Origin: Tritonibacter multivorans
Lineage (GTDB): Bacteria > Pseudomonadota > Alphaproteobacteria > Rhodobacterales > Rhodobacteraceae
Reading direction: 5' to 3'
DNA length: 64,000 nt
Assembly: GCF_001458415.1 (NCBI RefSeq)
Contig: NZ_CYSD01000015.1
Span: 1 to 64,000 of the forward strand
A program made the position numbers and the translations under genes. The notes beneath the pieces were generated by a model. It was not told the origin of the DNA. It did no database searches and saw nothing but the letters and a program-made list of their open reading frames with translations. Position 1 is the stretch's first letter; every line of letters begins with the position of its first letter. Positions 7,530 to 14,767 of this stretch are shown piece by piece.

Positions 7530-8210
7530 ATGCCAGACTACACCGCGCCAAACAGAACAAATGCGGGGCGTGACCTCTTCAAGAGTATGTCGAAAAAACC
7601 GAAGGCCAAGGAACCCGCGAAGAAAGCTTCTATGGCGATCCGCGTGGGTGAATATGGCCGATATCAGATCAAGTCCGGGTATGTCGCGGGCGTATACACA
7701 GCCCGGGCCTTCCCAAAGCCGCCGACAAGGGCGCGAGGTCTGATTGCCGAGGCCACCGGTAAGACTGAAGAGGCCGCAATCACTTCATTGTATTCCGTCA
7801 TCGACGCCCGTGAAACCCGCAGGGGCGAGGGTCGCAGGACAGATCCGAGCACAGGTGTTCAAGTCCCGACATCCGATGAATACGTTGAAGCGCTCAACTC
7901 TGTAGACCTGACAAAACCGCAGCGCGCTATGATGATGGCGTTATCGCTGGCGGCAGCAGACGGGCTGACAGAGGAGAGGGTTGCGACTGCAGGCAGCTAC
8001 AAATCCACCGCCTCAGCCCAAAATGCGCTCGCGAGCGCGGGTCGAATGATTGCTGGGTTTCTGTCCTCAGAGACAGGGTCCAAAGCGCGTTCCACGCGTT
8101 TGGATGGAATAGCGCTGATTGGATTTTGCGGTGATCCCGGCCATGAAGAAAAGTCGGTGAACTGGATAATGCACTCCGAACTTTGCGCCGCCATCCGTAT
8201 CGCAACTTAA
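7530..8210 (+). CDS. Hypothetical protein with a possible winged-helix region
   Basis: The 226-residue product starts behind AAGGAG nine bases before ATG. After a lysine-rich linker it has a region resembling the start of many uncharacterised proteins (YQIKSGYVAGVYTARAFP). Later, LTKPQRAMMMALSLAAADGLTEERVATAGSYKS resembles a winged-helix segment found in HNH-nuclease-linked and mobile-element proteins, and the end (VNWIMHSELCAAI) fits the same type. It may bind DNA, but I assign no function. It lies beside a recombinase gene, and its last codons abut a fragment of another gene on the opposite strand, both signs of a rearranged locus. Confidence 0.6.
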   Translation: MPDYTAPNRTNAGRDLFKSMSKKPKAKEPAKKASMAIRVGEYGRYQIKSGYVAGVYTARAFPKPPTRARGLIAEATGKTEEAAITSLYSVIDARETRRGEGRRTDPSTGVQVPTSDEYVEALNSVDLTKPQRAMMMALSLAAADGLTEERVATAGSYKSTASAQNALASAGRMIAGFLSSETGSKARSTRLDGIALIGFCGDPGHEEKSVNWIMHSELCAAIRIAT

Positions 8211-8318
8211 GCCATTAGGGTTAGCCGTCAGGGTGATTGTCCACTTAGAGTTAGTAGCCACTTCAACAGAACTGATCTTGTCCGGTATGGCAAAGGCGAG
8301 CGGCATCAGCCGCTCACC
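8205..8318 (-). pseudogene. Possible fragment of a small secreted protein gene
   Basis: On the minus strand a short frame reads like the end of a signal peptide (LMPLAFA) followed by a beta-strand-rich start of a secreted protein (VEVATNSKWTITLT) ending at GLSC. It has no complete signal peptide, hits a stop just upstream (8319-8321), and becomes unlike protein where it enters the 7530 gene. It may be debris from the rearrangement next to the recombinase. Weak evidence. Confidence 0.25.
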
Positions 8319-8325
8319 CTAATGC

Positions 8326-8958
8326 TTAAAGGTCAATTTTTTCGGCGATACTCAGAGCATCTTCGAGTTCTACTCCCAAGTAGCGCACCGTGCTGTCGAC
8401 CTTCGTATGTCCTAGTAGAAGCTGAACCGCGCGCAGGTTACCCGTTTTCCGGTAGATCTCAGCAGCTTTGGTTCGGCGAAGCGAAGGCGTTCCGTATCCG
8501 CTTGGTTCCAGACCAATCGACGTCACCCAATCGTGCACCAACCGGCCATACTGACGGGTTGAGATATGCGGGCGATTGTGAAAACGGCTGGAAAACATGA
8601 ACGAGCAAGCCCACATCCCGGGTGACTTGACCCAAGCCAGGACAGTTTCCCTAGTGTTTTCCGTTAGTTCAAACTGAACAGGCCGCTTGGTTTTGCTCTG
8701 AATGACCGAAACCCGTTCTTGGACGCGGTGCTCTTTGACCAGATCGTCCACAGAGAGCCTGACCAGATCACATCCACGTAGCTTGCTGTCGATGGCAACG
8801 TTAAATAGCGCCAGAATGCGAAGGTTGTTCGCCAGTTCCAGTCGCGCTCGAATGGCCCAAACCTGTTTTGGTAGCAGCGGTCGCTTCTGGCCGATGATCC
8901 CCCCCTTGTTCCAGGCTTTACGTTTCGGGGTGACAGCAGGAAGTTGGACTCGTGGCAT
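8326..8958 (-). CDS. Small tyrosine recombinase/integrase, probably inactive
   Basis: The 210-residue product is a catalytic-domain-only tyrosine recombinase. The first catalytic Arg (SKLRGCDLVRL), the Lys (SKTKRP), the second Arg (SLRRTKA), the box III His (LLLGHTKVDSTVRYLG) and the nucleophilic Tyr are present. The residue expected to be His in the H-x-x-R motif, normally YGTHSLRR in this subfamily, is Pro (YGTPSLRR), which one base change would produce. Strand transfer should be poor. ATG 8958 has an excellent site, AAGGAGGGCAAATC. Such short integrases recur in alphaproteobacterial genomes without an obvious element; no att repeats or cargo border were found here. Confidence 0.85.
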   Translation of the reverse strand: MPRVQLPAVTPKRKAWNKGGIIGQKRPLLPKQVWAIRARLELANNLRILALFNVAIDSKLRGCDLVRLSVDDLVKEHRVQERVSVIQSKTKRPVQFELTENTRETVLAWVKSPGMWACSFMFSSRFHNRPHISTRQYGRLVHDWVTSIGLEPSGYGTPSLRRTKAAEIYRKTGNLRAVQLLLGHTKVDSTVRYLGVELEDALSIAEKIDL

Positions 8959-9272
8959 GATTTGCCCTCCTTGCCGCCCTCCTAACCCAAGCATCAGCAC
9001 CACGCTGACGTTGGAATGCTACTCGCAAACTTGATTGCATCTGACCTGCCGCCTGTATGTTTGTGCTCCAAACTAATAGCAGCCCGAATGAATGGCCTGA
9101 TTCACCGTCACCTGCGCGCGCCAAAATCCAAGTGCCCGCAGCAATTTCTGTGCTGCGTGCGCGCACAGCGAGGAATCATTACTTCCGCTGTGGGCTCGAA
9201 GCTGCCATTCTCCGCGCCGCAGGGGGGGGCGGGATTTCACCCTTCGTCGCAATAGCCCCCTTTTTCATCCCG
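8959..9272. other. Intergenic region without a recognised element
   Basis: The 314 bases hold the promoter and ribosome binding site of the recombinase on the left and the end of tdk on the right. No gene, hairpin or repeat stands out. Confidence 0.4.
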
Positions 9273-9863
9273 TTAGCAGTCGGGCAGGTCGCCCATGGCC
9301 TCGCGCCAGTGATAGCGGCAGAGCGAGACATAGGTTTCATTGCCGCCGATCTGGACCTGATCGCCTTCGGTCAAGACGCGGCCCTGATCGTCCATGCGCA
9401 CGACCATGGTGGCTTTCTTGCCGCAGTGACAGATGGTGCGCACTTCGCGCATCTCGTCTGCCAGCGCCAGCAGCGCGGCGGAGCCTTCAAACAGATTGCC
9501 CTGAAAATCCACCCGCAGCCCGTAACACAGCACCGGCACCCGCAGGTCGTCCACTGCGCGGGCCAGCTGCCAGACCTGATCTTTGGTCAGGAACTGTGCC
9601 TCATCAATGAACACGGCCGCCACCCGGCCCTGATCCAGACGTGCTTTGATTTTCACCTGCAGATCGTCGCCGGGGCGAAACACATCCGCCTCTGCGTCGA
9701 TGCCGATGCGTGAGGCAATGCGCCCTTGTCCGGCGCGGTCGTCAATGCCTGCGGTCAGCAGATAGGTGTCCATATTGTTTTCGCGGTAGTTGTGCGACGC
9801 CTGCAGCAGCACCGTCGATTTACCGGCGTTCATGGTGGAGTAGTGGAAGTAAAGCTTGGCCAT
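9273..9863 (-). CDS. tdk: Thymidine kinase
   Basis: The 196-residue product is a type II thymidine kinase: ATP-dependent phosphorylation of thymidine to dTMP in the salvage pathway. The P-loop STMNAGKST lies at 9-17, the DEAQF motif follows in the middle (AVFIDEAQFLTKDQV), and zinc ligands appear as CHCGKK and the C-terminal CRYHW. Length and order of motifs are those of the family. No gene is close enough on the same strand to form an operon. Confidence 0.97.
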   Translation of the reverse strand: MAKLYFHYSTMNAGKSTVLLQASHNYRENNMDTYLLTAGIDDRAGQGRIASRIGIDAEADVFRPGDDLQVKIKARLDQGRVAAVFIDEAQFLTKDQVWQLARAVDDLRVPVLCYGLRVDFQGNLFEGSAALLALADEMREVRTICHCGKKATMVVRMDDQGRVLTEGDQVQIGGNETYVSLCRYHWREAMGDLPDC

Positions 9864-9985
9864 AGGCGCGGTTTAGCGATGCTGGCGATTTCTGGGAACC
9901 GGAAAAATGCAACCGATCCTGGCTGCGGGGGGGCTGTGATCTCTGTGCACAAGGTTTGCACACGTCTGCGCTGAGCTTTGTGAGG

Positions 9986-10049
9986 AAAAAACTCCCTGCG
10001 GTCGCAGCCACCCGAAAAACCGGGACACACGGCCATGACCAGCAGGGAG
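9986..10049 (-). terminator. Strong leftward stem-loop with U6; possible 3' end of a small RNA
   Basis: Read on the minus strand, CTCCCTGC (10049-10042) pairs perfectly with GCAGGGAG (9999-9992) and is followed by six T residues (9991-9986). Inner complementary stretches (GGTC/GACC, CCCG/CGGG) extend the helix. No leftward gene lies between this terminator and the divergent start at 10399, so it may end an independent RNA transcribed from within 10050-10398. Confidence 0.5.
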
Positions 10050-10398
10050 GAACACAGCCCCAAATAGGGGCCTGATCCGGACTGTACCCAACGCAAAACG
10101 CCCGGATTACCCAACGGAATGCACTCGGAAAACCACTTCCGACACATAACGAACGCCAACTTTCACCGCCGGGTCTGGTTTTAGAATTGCGTTTAATATA
10201 AAGCGAGTTAATGGGAATTAACCTTCCCGCTTCCCCTTGGTTGATGTCTGAGGGGGCTGGCCCGAAGATCCGGGGATGGATAAAAGGTGCAAACTCCGAC
10301 GTGGGGGCGGCCTGAGACGGCACAGAAGGTTGCTTGCGCGTTGGGCGCTGCCCGTAGCAACGGCGGCACCAATCGAGTGGAATAGGTAAAAAGGTCAT
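10050..10398. other. Promoter region, possible source of a leftward RNA
   Basis: About 350 bases without a protein gene. An AT-rich block near 10190-10225 (with TTTAATATAAAG and TTAATGGGAATTAA) is the likeliest promoter area for either direction. The rightward gene at 10399 has AAAAGGTCAT before its start. Confidence 0.35.
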
Positions 10399-10860
10399 AT
10401 GGCAGACATTGGGACATATCTGAAGAAACATACCGAGGCCCTGGTCAAGGACGTCGGTATTGAAGCAGCTTGCAAGATCACCGGGAAATCCAAAGCGACC
10501 CTGGGGCGGTATTATTCCGACAATGCAGAACATGCCGATCGCTTTATCCCTGTGGATGCGGTTGCCCGTCTGGAAGGGGCCTCGTCGTACCCTCATGTGA
10601 CGTCTGCCCTGGCCGACCTCAAGAATATCACCCTGTCATACAATGGCAAAAACGCCGACAGCGAGGCGCGGTCTGGTGGCGTCAACAGCGATGTGATTGC
10701 GCTGAGCCGCCGGTTTGCACAGCTGATGAGCGAATATCAGGATGCGATCGAAGACGGTGTTATCTCCGTCAATGAAGCCAAGCGTCTGCTGCGCGAAACC
10801 GTGCTGTTGCAGCAGGTGCTGCTGGATATGAAACTCCATCTGGAGGAAGGCAGTGTCTGA
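10399..10860 (+). CDS. Unknown protein with helix-turn-helix-like start, coupled to arsH
   Basis: The 153-residue product opens with a segment that could form a helix-turn-helix ([22 protein letters not shown]). After an alanine-rich middle it ends in a long helical, possibly coiled-coil stretch ([19 protein letters not shown] to [15 protein letters not shown]). I know it only as a hypothetical protein. Its stop overlaps the GTG start of arsH by 8 bases, so the two are made together. A regulatory role for arsenic or oxidative stress is possible but not shown; it is not an ArsR protein. Confidence 0.7.
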   Translation: MADIGTYLKKHTEALVKDVGIEAACKITGKSKATLGRYYSDNAEHADRFIPVDAVARLEGASSYPHVTSALADLKNITLSYNGKNADSEARSGGVNSDVIALSRRFAQLMSEYQDAIEDGVISVNEAKRLLRETVLLQQVLLDMKLHLEEGSV

Positions 10861-11617
10861 AAGCGAGGTTGGGTCAAATTCGGTGACAGCTGAGACACCG
10901 GATCTGAGCGAACTGCCGGCTGTGGTCAGCGAAGCGCTTCAGCCGATTGACGTCGATATGCTGGTCGCCCCGGGCGATCCGCGCCATGCGCCGCGTATTC
11001 TGCTGCTTTATGGGTCCCTGCGCGATGTGAGCTATTCCCGCCGTGCCGCCGAGGAATCCGCACGGATCCTGCGTGCCTTGGGCTGTGAAACCCGCATCTT
11101 TGATCCGGCGGGTCTGCCGTTGCCGGATGATGCGGGCGCGGACAGCCACCCCAAGGTCAAAGAGCTGCGCGAATTGGCGATCTGGTCCGAGGGCATGGTC
11201 TGGTCCAGCCCGGAACGTCATGGGGCTATGACCGGTCTGATGAAGCTGCAGATCGATTGGCTGCCGCTGTCGGTACAGGGCGGCATTCGTCCGACCCAGG
11301 GCAAGACGCTGGCGATTATGCAGGTCTCGGGCGGCTCGCAGAGCTTCAATGCGGTCAACCAGATGCGCATTCTGGGCCGCTGGATGCGGATGGTGACGAT
11401 CCCGAACCAAAGCTCGATCCCCAAAGCCTGGCTGGAGTTCGACAAGGAGGGCCGTCTGCCCGAAGGCCCGTTCTATCGTCGCGTGGTTGATGTGATGGAA
11501 GAGTTGGTAAAGTTCACCTGGCTGGTGCGTGGGCGCAAAGAGTATCTGGTGGATCGCTACTCGGAACGGGTTGAGACTGTGGAAGAGGTTCACAAACGGG
11601 TGTCTCAGAAAAGCTGA
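10853..11617 (+). CDS. arsH: ArsH family NADPH-dependent FMN reductase
   Basis: The 254-residue product is a flavodoxin-fold oxidoreductase of the ArsH type. [15 protein letters not shown] is the FMN-phosphate binding segment, and [20 protein letters not shown] and [12 protein letters not shown] are typical of ArsH. Family members oxidise trivalent organoarsenicals or reduce quinones and azo compounds with NADPH. It starts at GTG 10853 inside the end of the preceding gene. No arsR, arsB or arsC lies nearby, so its role may be general redox defence. The first 35 residues are a variable, acidic extension. Confidence 0.93.
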   Translation: MSESEVGSNSVTAETPDLSELPAVVSEALQPIDVDMLVAPGDPRHAPRILLLYGSLRDVSYSRRAAEESARILRALGCETRIFDPAGLPLPDDAGADSHPKVKELRELAIWSEGMVWSSPERHGAMTGLMKLQIDWLPLSVQGGIRPTQGKTLAIMQVSGGSQSFNAVNQMRILGRWMRMVTIPNQSSIPKAWLEFDKEGRLPEGPFYRRVVDVMEELVKFTWLVRGRKEYLVDRYSERVETVEEVHKRVSQKS

Positions 11618-11748
11618 GCGGCTGGGACGGTATGTGTGAATTGAAAGGGCAGGTCAGGGATGGCCTGCCTTTTGTGTTGTGCCGGTTGCTGCTTGGGTGT
11701 TTGGGGCCGCAAGGGGTGCGCCTGTGGCGCGGTTGGATGCCTCCGGCG

Positions 11749-11900
11749 GGGATATTTGAAAAAAGATGAAGTTCGCACCGGTCCACGCCGTGGCAAACGA
11801 CGTGGGGCGTCGTTTGAGGTGCGAACGGGCGGAGCCCAACCGGTCCGCGCAGCGGCAAGCGACGTGGGTCGTCGCTTGCGGGGCGCGGGCGGAGCCCTGC
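11749..11900 (+). repeat. Structured intergenic repeat, copy 1 (two tandem units)
   Basis: The element begins with GGGATATTTGAAAAAAGATGAA (in two parts, 11749-11757 and 11758-11770). Two units of about 60 bases follow. Unit a has an outer stem TTCGCACC/GGTGCGAA (11772-11779/11818-11825), a stem CCACG/CGTGG (11783-11793) and a stem CAAACGACG/CGTCGTTTG (11794-11816). Unit b has CCGC/GCGG (11845-11855) and CAAGCGACG/CGTCGCTTG (11856-11878). Each unit ends in the hairpin GGGCGGAGCCC. Arm sequences differ between units yet still pair, and a second copy lies at 40930-41089. It sits between the convergent arsH and KAS III genes. Confidence 0.8.
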
Positions 11901-11949
11901 CGATCCACGCGGTGACGGGGGGCTGCCGGGCGTTTGTGCTCGGAAAGCA

Positions 11950-11976
11950 AAAAGCGCCACAGTCTGCGGCGCTTTT
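11950..11976. terminator. Bidirectional terminator
   Basis: AAAAGCGCC pairs with GGCGCTTTT, giving a U run in either direction. It serves the convergent ends of arsH and the KAS III gene. Confidence 0.75.
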
Positions 11977-11997
11977 CCAGGGGTGGTCTTTGGGCGG

Positions 11998-13122
11998 TTA
12001 GGCGCAGCGGCGCAGAATGACTGAGCCCACGGAATAGCCTGCGCCAAAGGAACAGATCAGGCCAAGGTCTCCGTCGCTCAGGTCGTCGCTGTACTGCGAG
12101 AAGGCAATGATCGACCCGGCCGAGGAGGTATTGGCGTAGTGCTGCAGGATATTTGGCTGCTCTGCGGGCTCGGGCGTGCGGCCCAGAACTTTTTTGCCAA
12201 TAAAGTCGTTCATCGACTTATTGGCCTGATGCAGCCAGAGGCGTTTCAGTTCATCCGCTTGAAGACCTTCGTCCATCATATGGTTGGTGATGTGCTGGCT
12301 GACCATGGGCAGCACCTCTTTGAACACTTTGCGGCCGTTCTGCATGAACTGCATGTCGCGGCGGTCTGAGACGCCATCGGGGCGCGAGCGGCGCAGGAAG
12401 CCGTTGTTGTTGCGGATATTGTTGGAAAATTCGGTTGCGCAGCGGGTCGAGAGGACTTCGAAATGCGCGCCTTTGGCGTCTTCCTTGCGTTCGATCAATG
12501 TGGCGGTGGCCACATCGCCAAAGATGAAGTGGCAGTCGCGGTCGCGCCATTCCAGATGGCCCGAACAGATCTCTGGGTTCACCACAAGGGCCGCTTTGGC
12601 CGAGCCTGCGCGGATCATATCGGCGGCGGCCTGAATGCCAAAGGTCGCCGAAGAACAGGCGACGTTCATGTCAAAGGCAAACCCTTTGATGCCCAGAAGT
12701 TGCTGGATTTCCACGGCAATCGCCGGGTAGGCCCGTTCCATGTTCGACGCGGCACAGATCACCAGATCGACGTCTTCGGCGGACTTTCCCGCCTGAGCCA
12801 GTGCTTTTTTCGCGGCATCCACGGCCATTTCGGCCATAATGCCCGGCTCGTCATCGCTGCGCTGACGCAGTTGCGGGTGCATCACAGCAGGGTCCAGCAC
12901 GCCGGCTTTGTCCATGACATAGCGGCTTTCAATGCCGGAGGCCTTGAGGATGAACTCCTCCGAGGAATATTGCAGGGCCGTGCGCTCACCTGCTGCAATG
13001 GCCGCGGCGTGGGCTTCGTTTTCGCGGTCCACATAGGCGTTGAACGCGGCAACAAGCTCTGCGTTGGTGATGCTTTCGGAAGGGGTGTAGACCCCGGTGC
13101 CGGTGATGGCAGCTGTGTACAT
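11998..13122 (-). CDS. Long-form beta-ketoacyl-ACP synthase III (FabH-like)
   Basis: The 374-residue thiolase-fold enzyme carries the KAS III triad: Cys156 (NVACSSATF), His298 (WLHQANKSMND) and Asn331 (HYANTSSAG). Ordinary FabH is about 320 residues; this longer type resembles the Pseudomonas PA3286 enzyme, which primes fatty-acid synthesis with medium-chain acyl-CoA from beta-oxidation. It probably condenses an acyl-CoA with malonyl-ACP, but chain length cannot be read here. The insert at about 28-60 is characteristic of this longer group. It stands alone, closed by a bidirectional terminator. Confidence 0.88.
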   Translation of the reverse strand: MYTAAITGTGVYTPSESITNAELVAAFNAYVDRENEAHAAAIAAGERTALQYSSEEFILKASGIESRYVMDKAGVLDPAVMHPQLRQRSDDEPGIMAEMAVDAAKKALAQAGKSAEDVDLVICAASNMERAYPAIAVEIQQLLGIKGFAFDMNVACSSATFGIQAAADMIRAGSAKAALVVNPEICSGHLEWRDRDCHFIFGDVATATLIERKEDAKGAHFEVLSTRCATEFSNNIRNNNGFLRRSRPDGVSDRRDMQFMQNGRKVFKEVLPMVSQHITNHMMDEGLQADELKRLWLHQANKSMNDFIGKKVLGRTPEPAEQPNILQHYANTSSAGSIIAFSQYSDDLSDGDLGLICSFGAGYSVGSVILRRCA

Positions 13123-13695
13123 GATAGCGTCCCAAGTTTTCGGAAGTGCCGCATATAAGGGCGTTTTGCGCAGAGAAGGTCAAGGGGAGGGGGGCTCATG
13201 CCCTTACGGCAGTTGGGGCGAGGGGGCTTTACTATTTTGTGAGTTGGACTATTTGGGTTGCGGGACATGACCTTAGGTCCAATTATGGCGATAAGGTTAA
13301 ATCAACTCTGGCGGGCATTTCGATGTCTGAGGCGGGCAAACGGCTGGATGGGGTCGTTGGCAACAGCCACAGCAGCAGGACACAGGCGCGGTTTTTTTCT
13401 GCCTGCGACGTGATTCTGCGGCAAAGGTCAGGGACGGGGAAACCCAGTGCCGTTTTTGTGGTCGCTGCGACCAGATGGCTGGGAATGCCCACTCTACAAT
13501 ATATGCCGCCCGGGCGGGTGACGGCGCAGACGCTTGTCGAAACAGCCAAGAGGCTGTTTTATGAGGTTTGAGAGCTTGCCCTTTGGTCAATCGCGCCGCT
13601 TTTGCGGTGTCATGGCTTTTGGGGGGCGCGAAAACTTCACATGGCCACAATAAGATCGGGGTCGGACGTGCCCGAACCCGACATGGAGAACGAGA
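13123..13695. other. Spacer upstream of the RND efflux operon, no supported gene
   Basis: A plus-strand open frame (13146-13571) ends with ETAKRLFYEV, faintly like the start of a TetR regulator, and a minus-strand frame is also open, but neither has a good start or a full domain. The last part carries the promoter of the efflux genes, including GAGAACGAGAATG at the adaptor start. A decayed regulator is possible but unproven. Confidence 0.35.
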
Positions 13696-14757
13696 ATGAC
13701 ATTGAAGCCGATCGTTTCGATACTGGCGACCGTGGCGACCCTGTTGCCTGCAGCCCTTTGGGCGCAGGAGGCAGACAGCGCTCCGAAGCCGCCCAAAGCA
13801 GCCAAGCTGATGACCGCTGATGGCGGGCGCACCGTGATGGAGCGCCAGTTCTTTGGGCAGGTGGCGGCAAAGGAAACCGTGGATCTGGCCTTTCAGGTTG
13901 GCGGTCAGGTGTTCAAGCTGCCGGTGAACGAAGGCCAGCTGATCCCCGAAGGCGCGCTGATCGCGGAACTGGATCTGGAGCGGTTCGATCTGCAACTGGA
14001 GCAGGCGCAGCTGCGCAAGGAACAGGCCGATCGCACCAAGGCCCGGAACGAAAAGCTTGCAGGCACCGTCAGCCAGGTGGCGATTGACGACGCGGAGACC
14101 GAAGCCAAACTGGCAGATGTGGCGCTGCGCAATGCGCAGACCGATCTGGCCCATGCGACCCTGAATTCTCCCTTCAATGCACTGGTCGCGCGCCGCGAGA
14201 CGGCCTTGTATTCCACCGTGGCGGCCGGGGCACCGATTGCACGTCTTCACGATATGAGCGAGCTGCACATTGAAATCGATGTTCCCGAGGTGCTGTTTCA
14301 GCGCGCGGGCGAAGATGATGAGCTGACGCTGACGGCTCAATTCCCCGGCTCCGCCAAGGAATACCCGGTTGAGATCCTCGAATACGCGGCCGAGGCATCG
14401 GCAGTGGGGCAGACCTACCGCGTGACCCTGAAAATGGATCCGCCGGATGATCGTCAGATCCTGCCGGGGGCCTCGACCACCGTAAAGGTCAAGGTCGACA
14501 CTGGTCTGAAACACATCTCTTTGCCGGCAACGGCCATTGTGCCCAATGCGGCCGGCGAAGCAGGCGTCATGATCTTTGCGCCCACCGGCGCGGAAGAAGG
14601 AACTGTCACCTGGACCGCGGTCGAGATCGAGCCCAACCAGTTCGGCAGCTTCTATGTCACCAGCGGCCTTGACGCGGGCCAAGAGGTTGTCGCCACAGGT
14701 GGTGCGGCCATGACCGATGGTGAAACCGTGCGCCGGTTCACCGGCTTCACGAACTGA
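13696..14757 (+). CDS. RND efflux periplasmic adaptor (HlyD/AcrA family)
   Basis: The 353-residue protein has an N-terminal signal peptide (LATVATLLPAALWA), a lipoyl/barrel-sandwich half motif (ETVDLAFQVGGQVFKLPVNEG), a helical hairpin (about 95-140, LEQAQLRKEQADRTKARNEK) and a beta-barrel domain. It lacks a lipobox, so it is a soluble or loosely held membrane-fusion protein. It links the RND pump encoded 10 bases downstream to an outer-membrane channel made elsewhere. No regulator gene adjoins the pair. Confidence 0.93.
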   Translation: MTLKPIVSILATVATLLPAALWAQEADSAPKPPKAAKLMTADGGRTVMERQFFGQVAAKETVDLAFQVGGQVFKLPVNEGQLIPEGALIAELDLERFDLQLEQAQLRKEQADRTKARNEKLAGTVSQVAIDDAETEAKLADVALRNAQTDLAHATLNSPFNALVARRETALYSTVAAGAPIARLHDMSELHIEIDVPEVLFQRAGEDDELTLTAQFPGSAKEYPVEILEYAAEASAVGQTYRVTLKMDPPDDRQILPGASTTVKVKVDTGLKHISLPATAIVPNAAGEAGVMIFAPTGAEEGTVTWTAVEIEPNQFGSFYVTSGLDAGQEVVATGGAAMTDGETVRRFTGFTN

Positions 14758-14767
14758 GGCGGCCCTG

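Noticed and set aside
8205-8330. Integron-type attC site beside the recombinase
   Set aside because: The inverted GCATTAGGGT copies do not fit the attC core sites, and the recombinase lacks the integron-specific insertion.
9004-9272. Short frames between the recombinase and tdk
   Set aside because: None has a start site or protein-like composition; no att-like repeats were found.
13146-13571. Possible TetR regulator upstream of the RND operon
   Set aside because: Only the last ten residues recall a TetR start, and the frame ends where the helix-turn-helix should follow.
13297-14682. 461-codon open frame antisense to the efflux adaptor
   Set aside because: Shadow of a clear HlyD-type gene; no start signal and no family.
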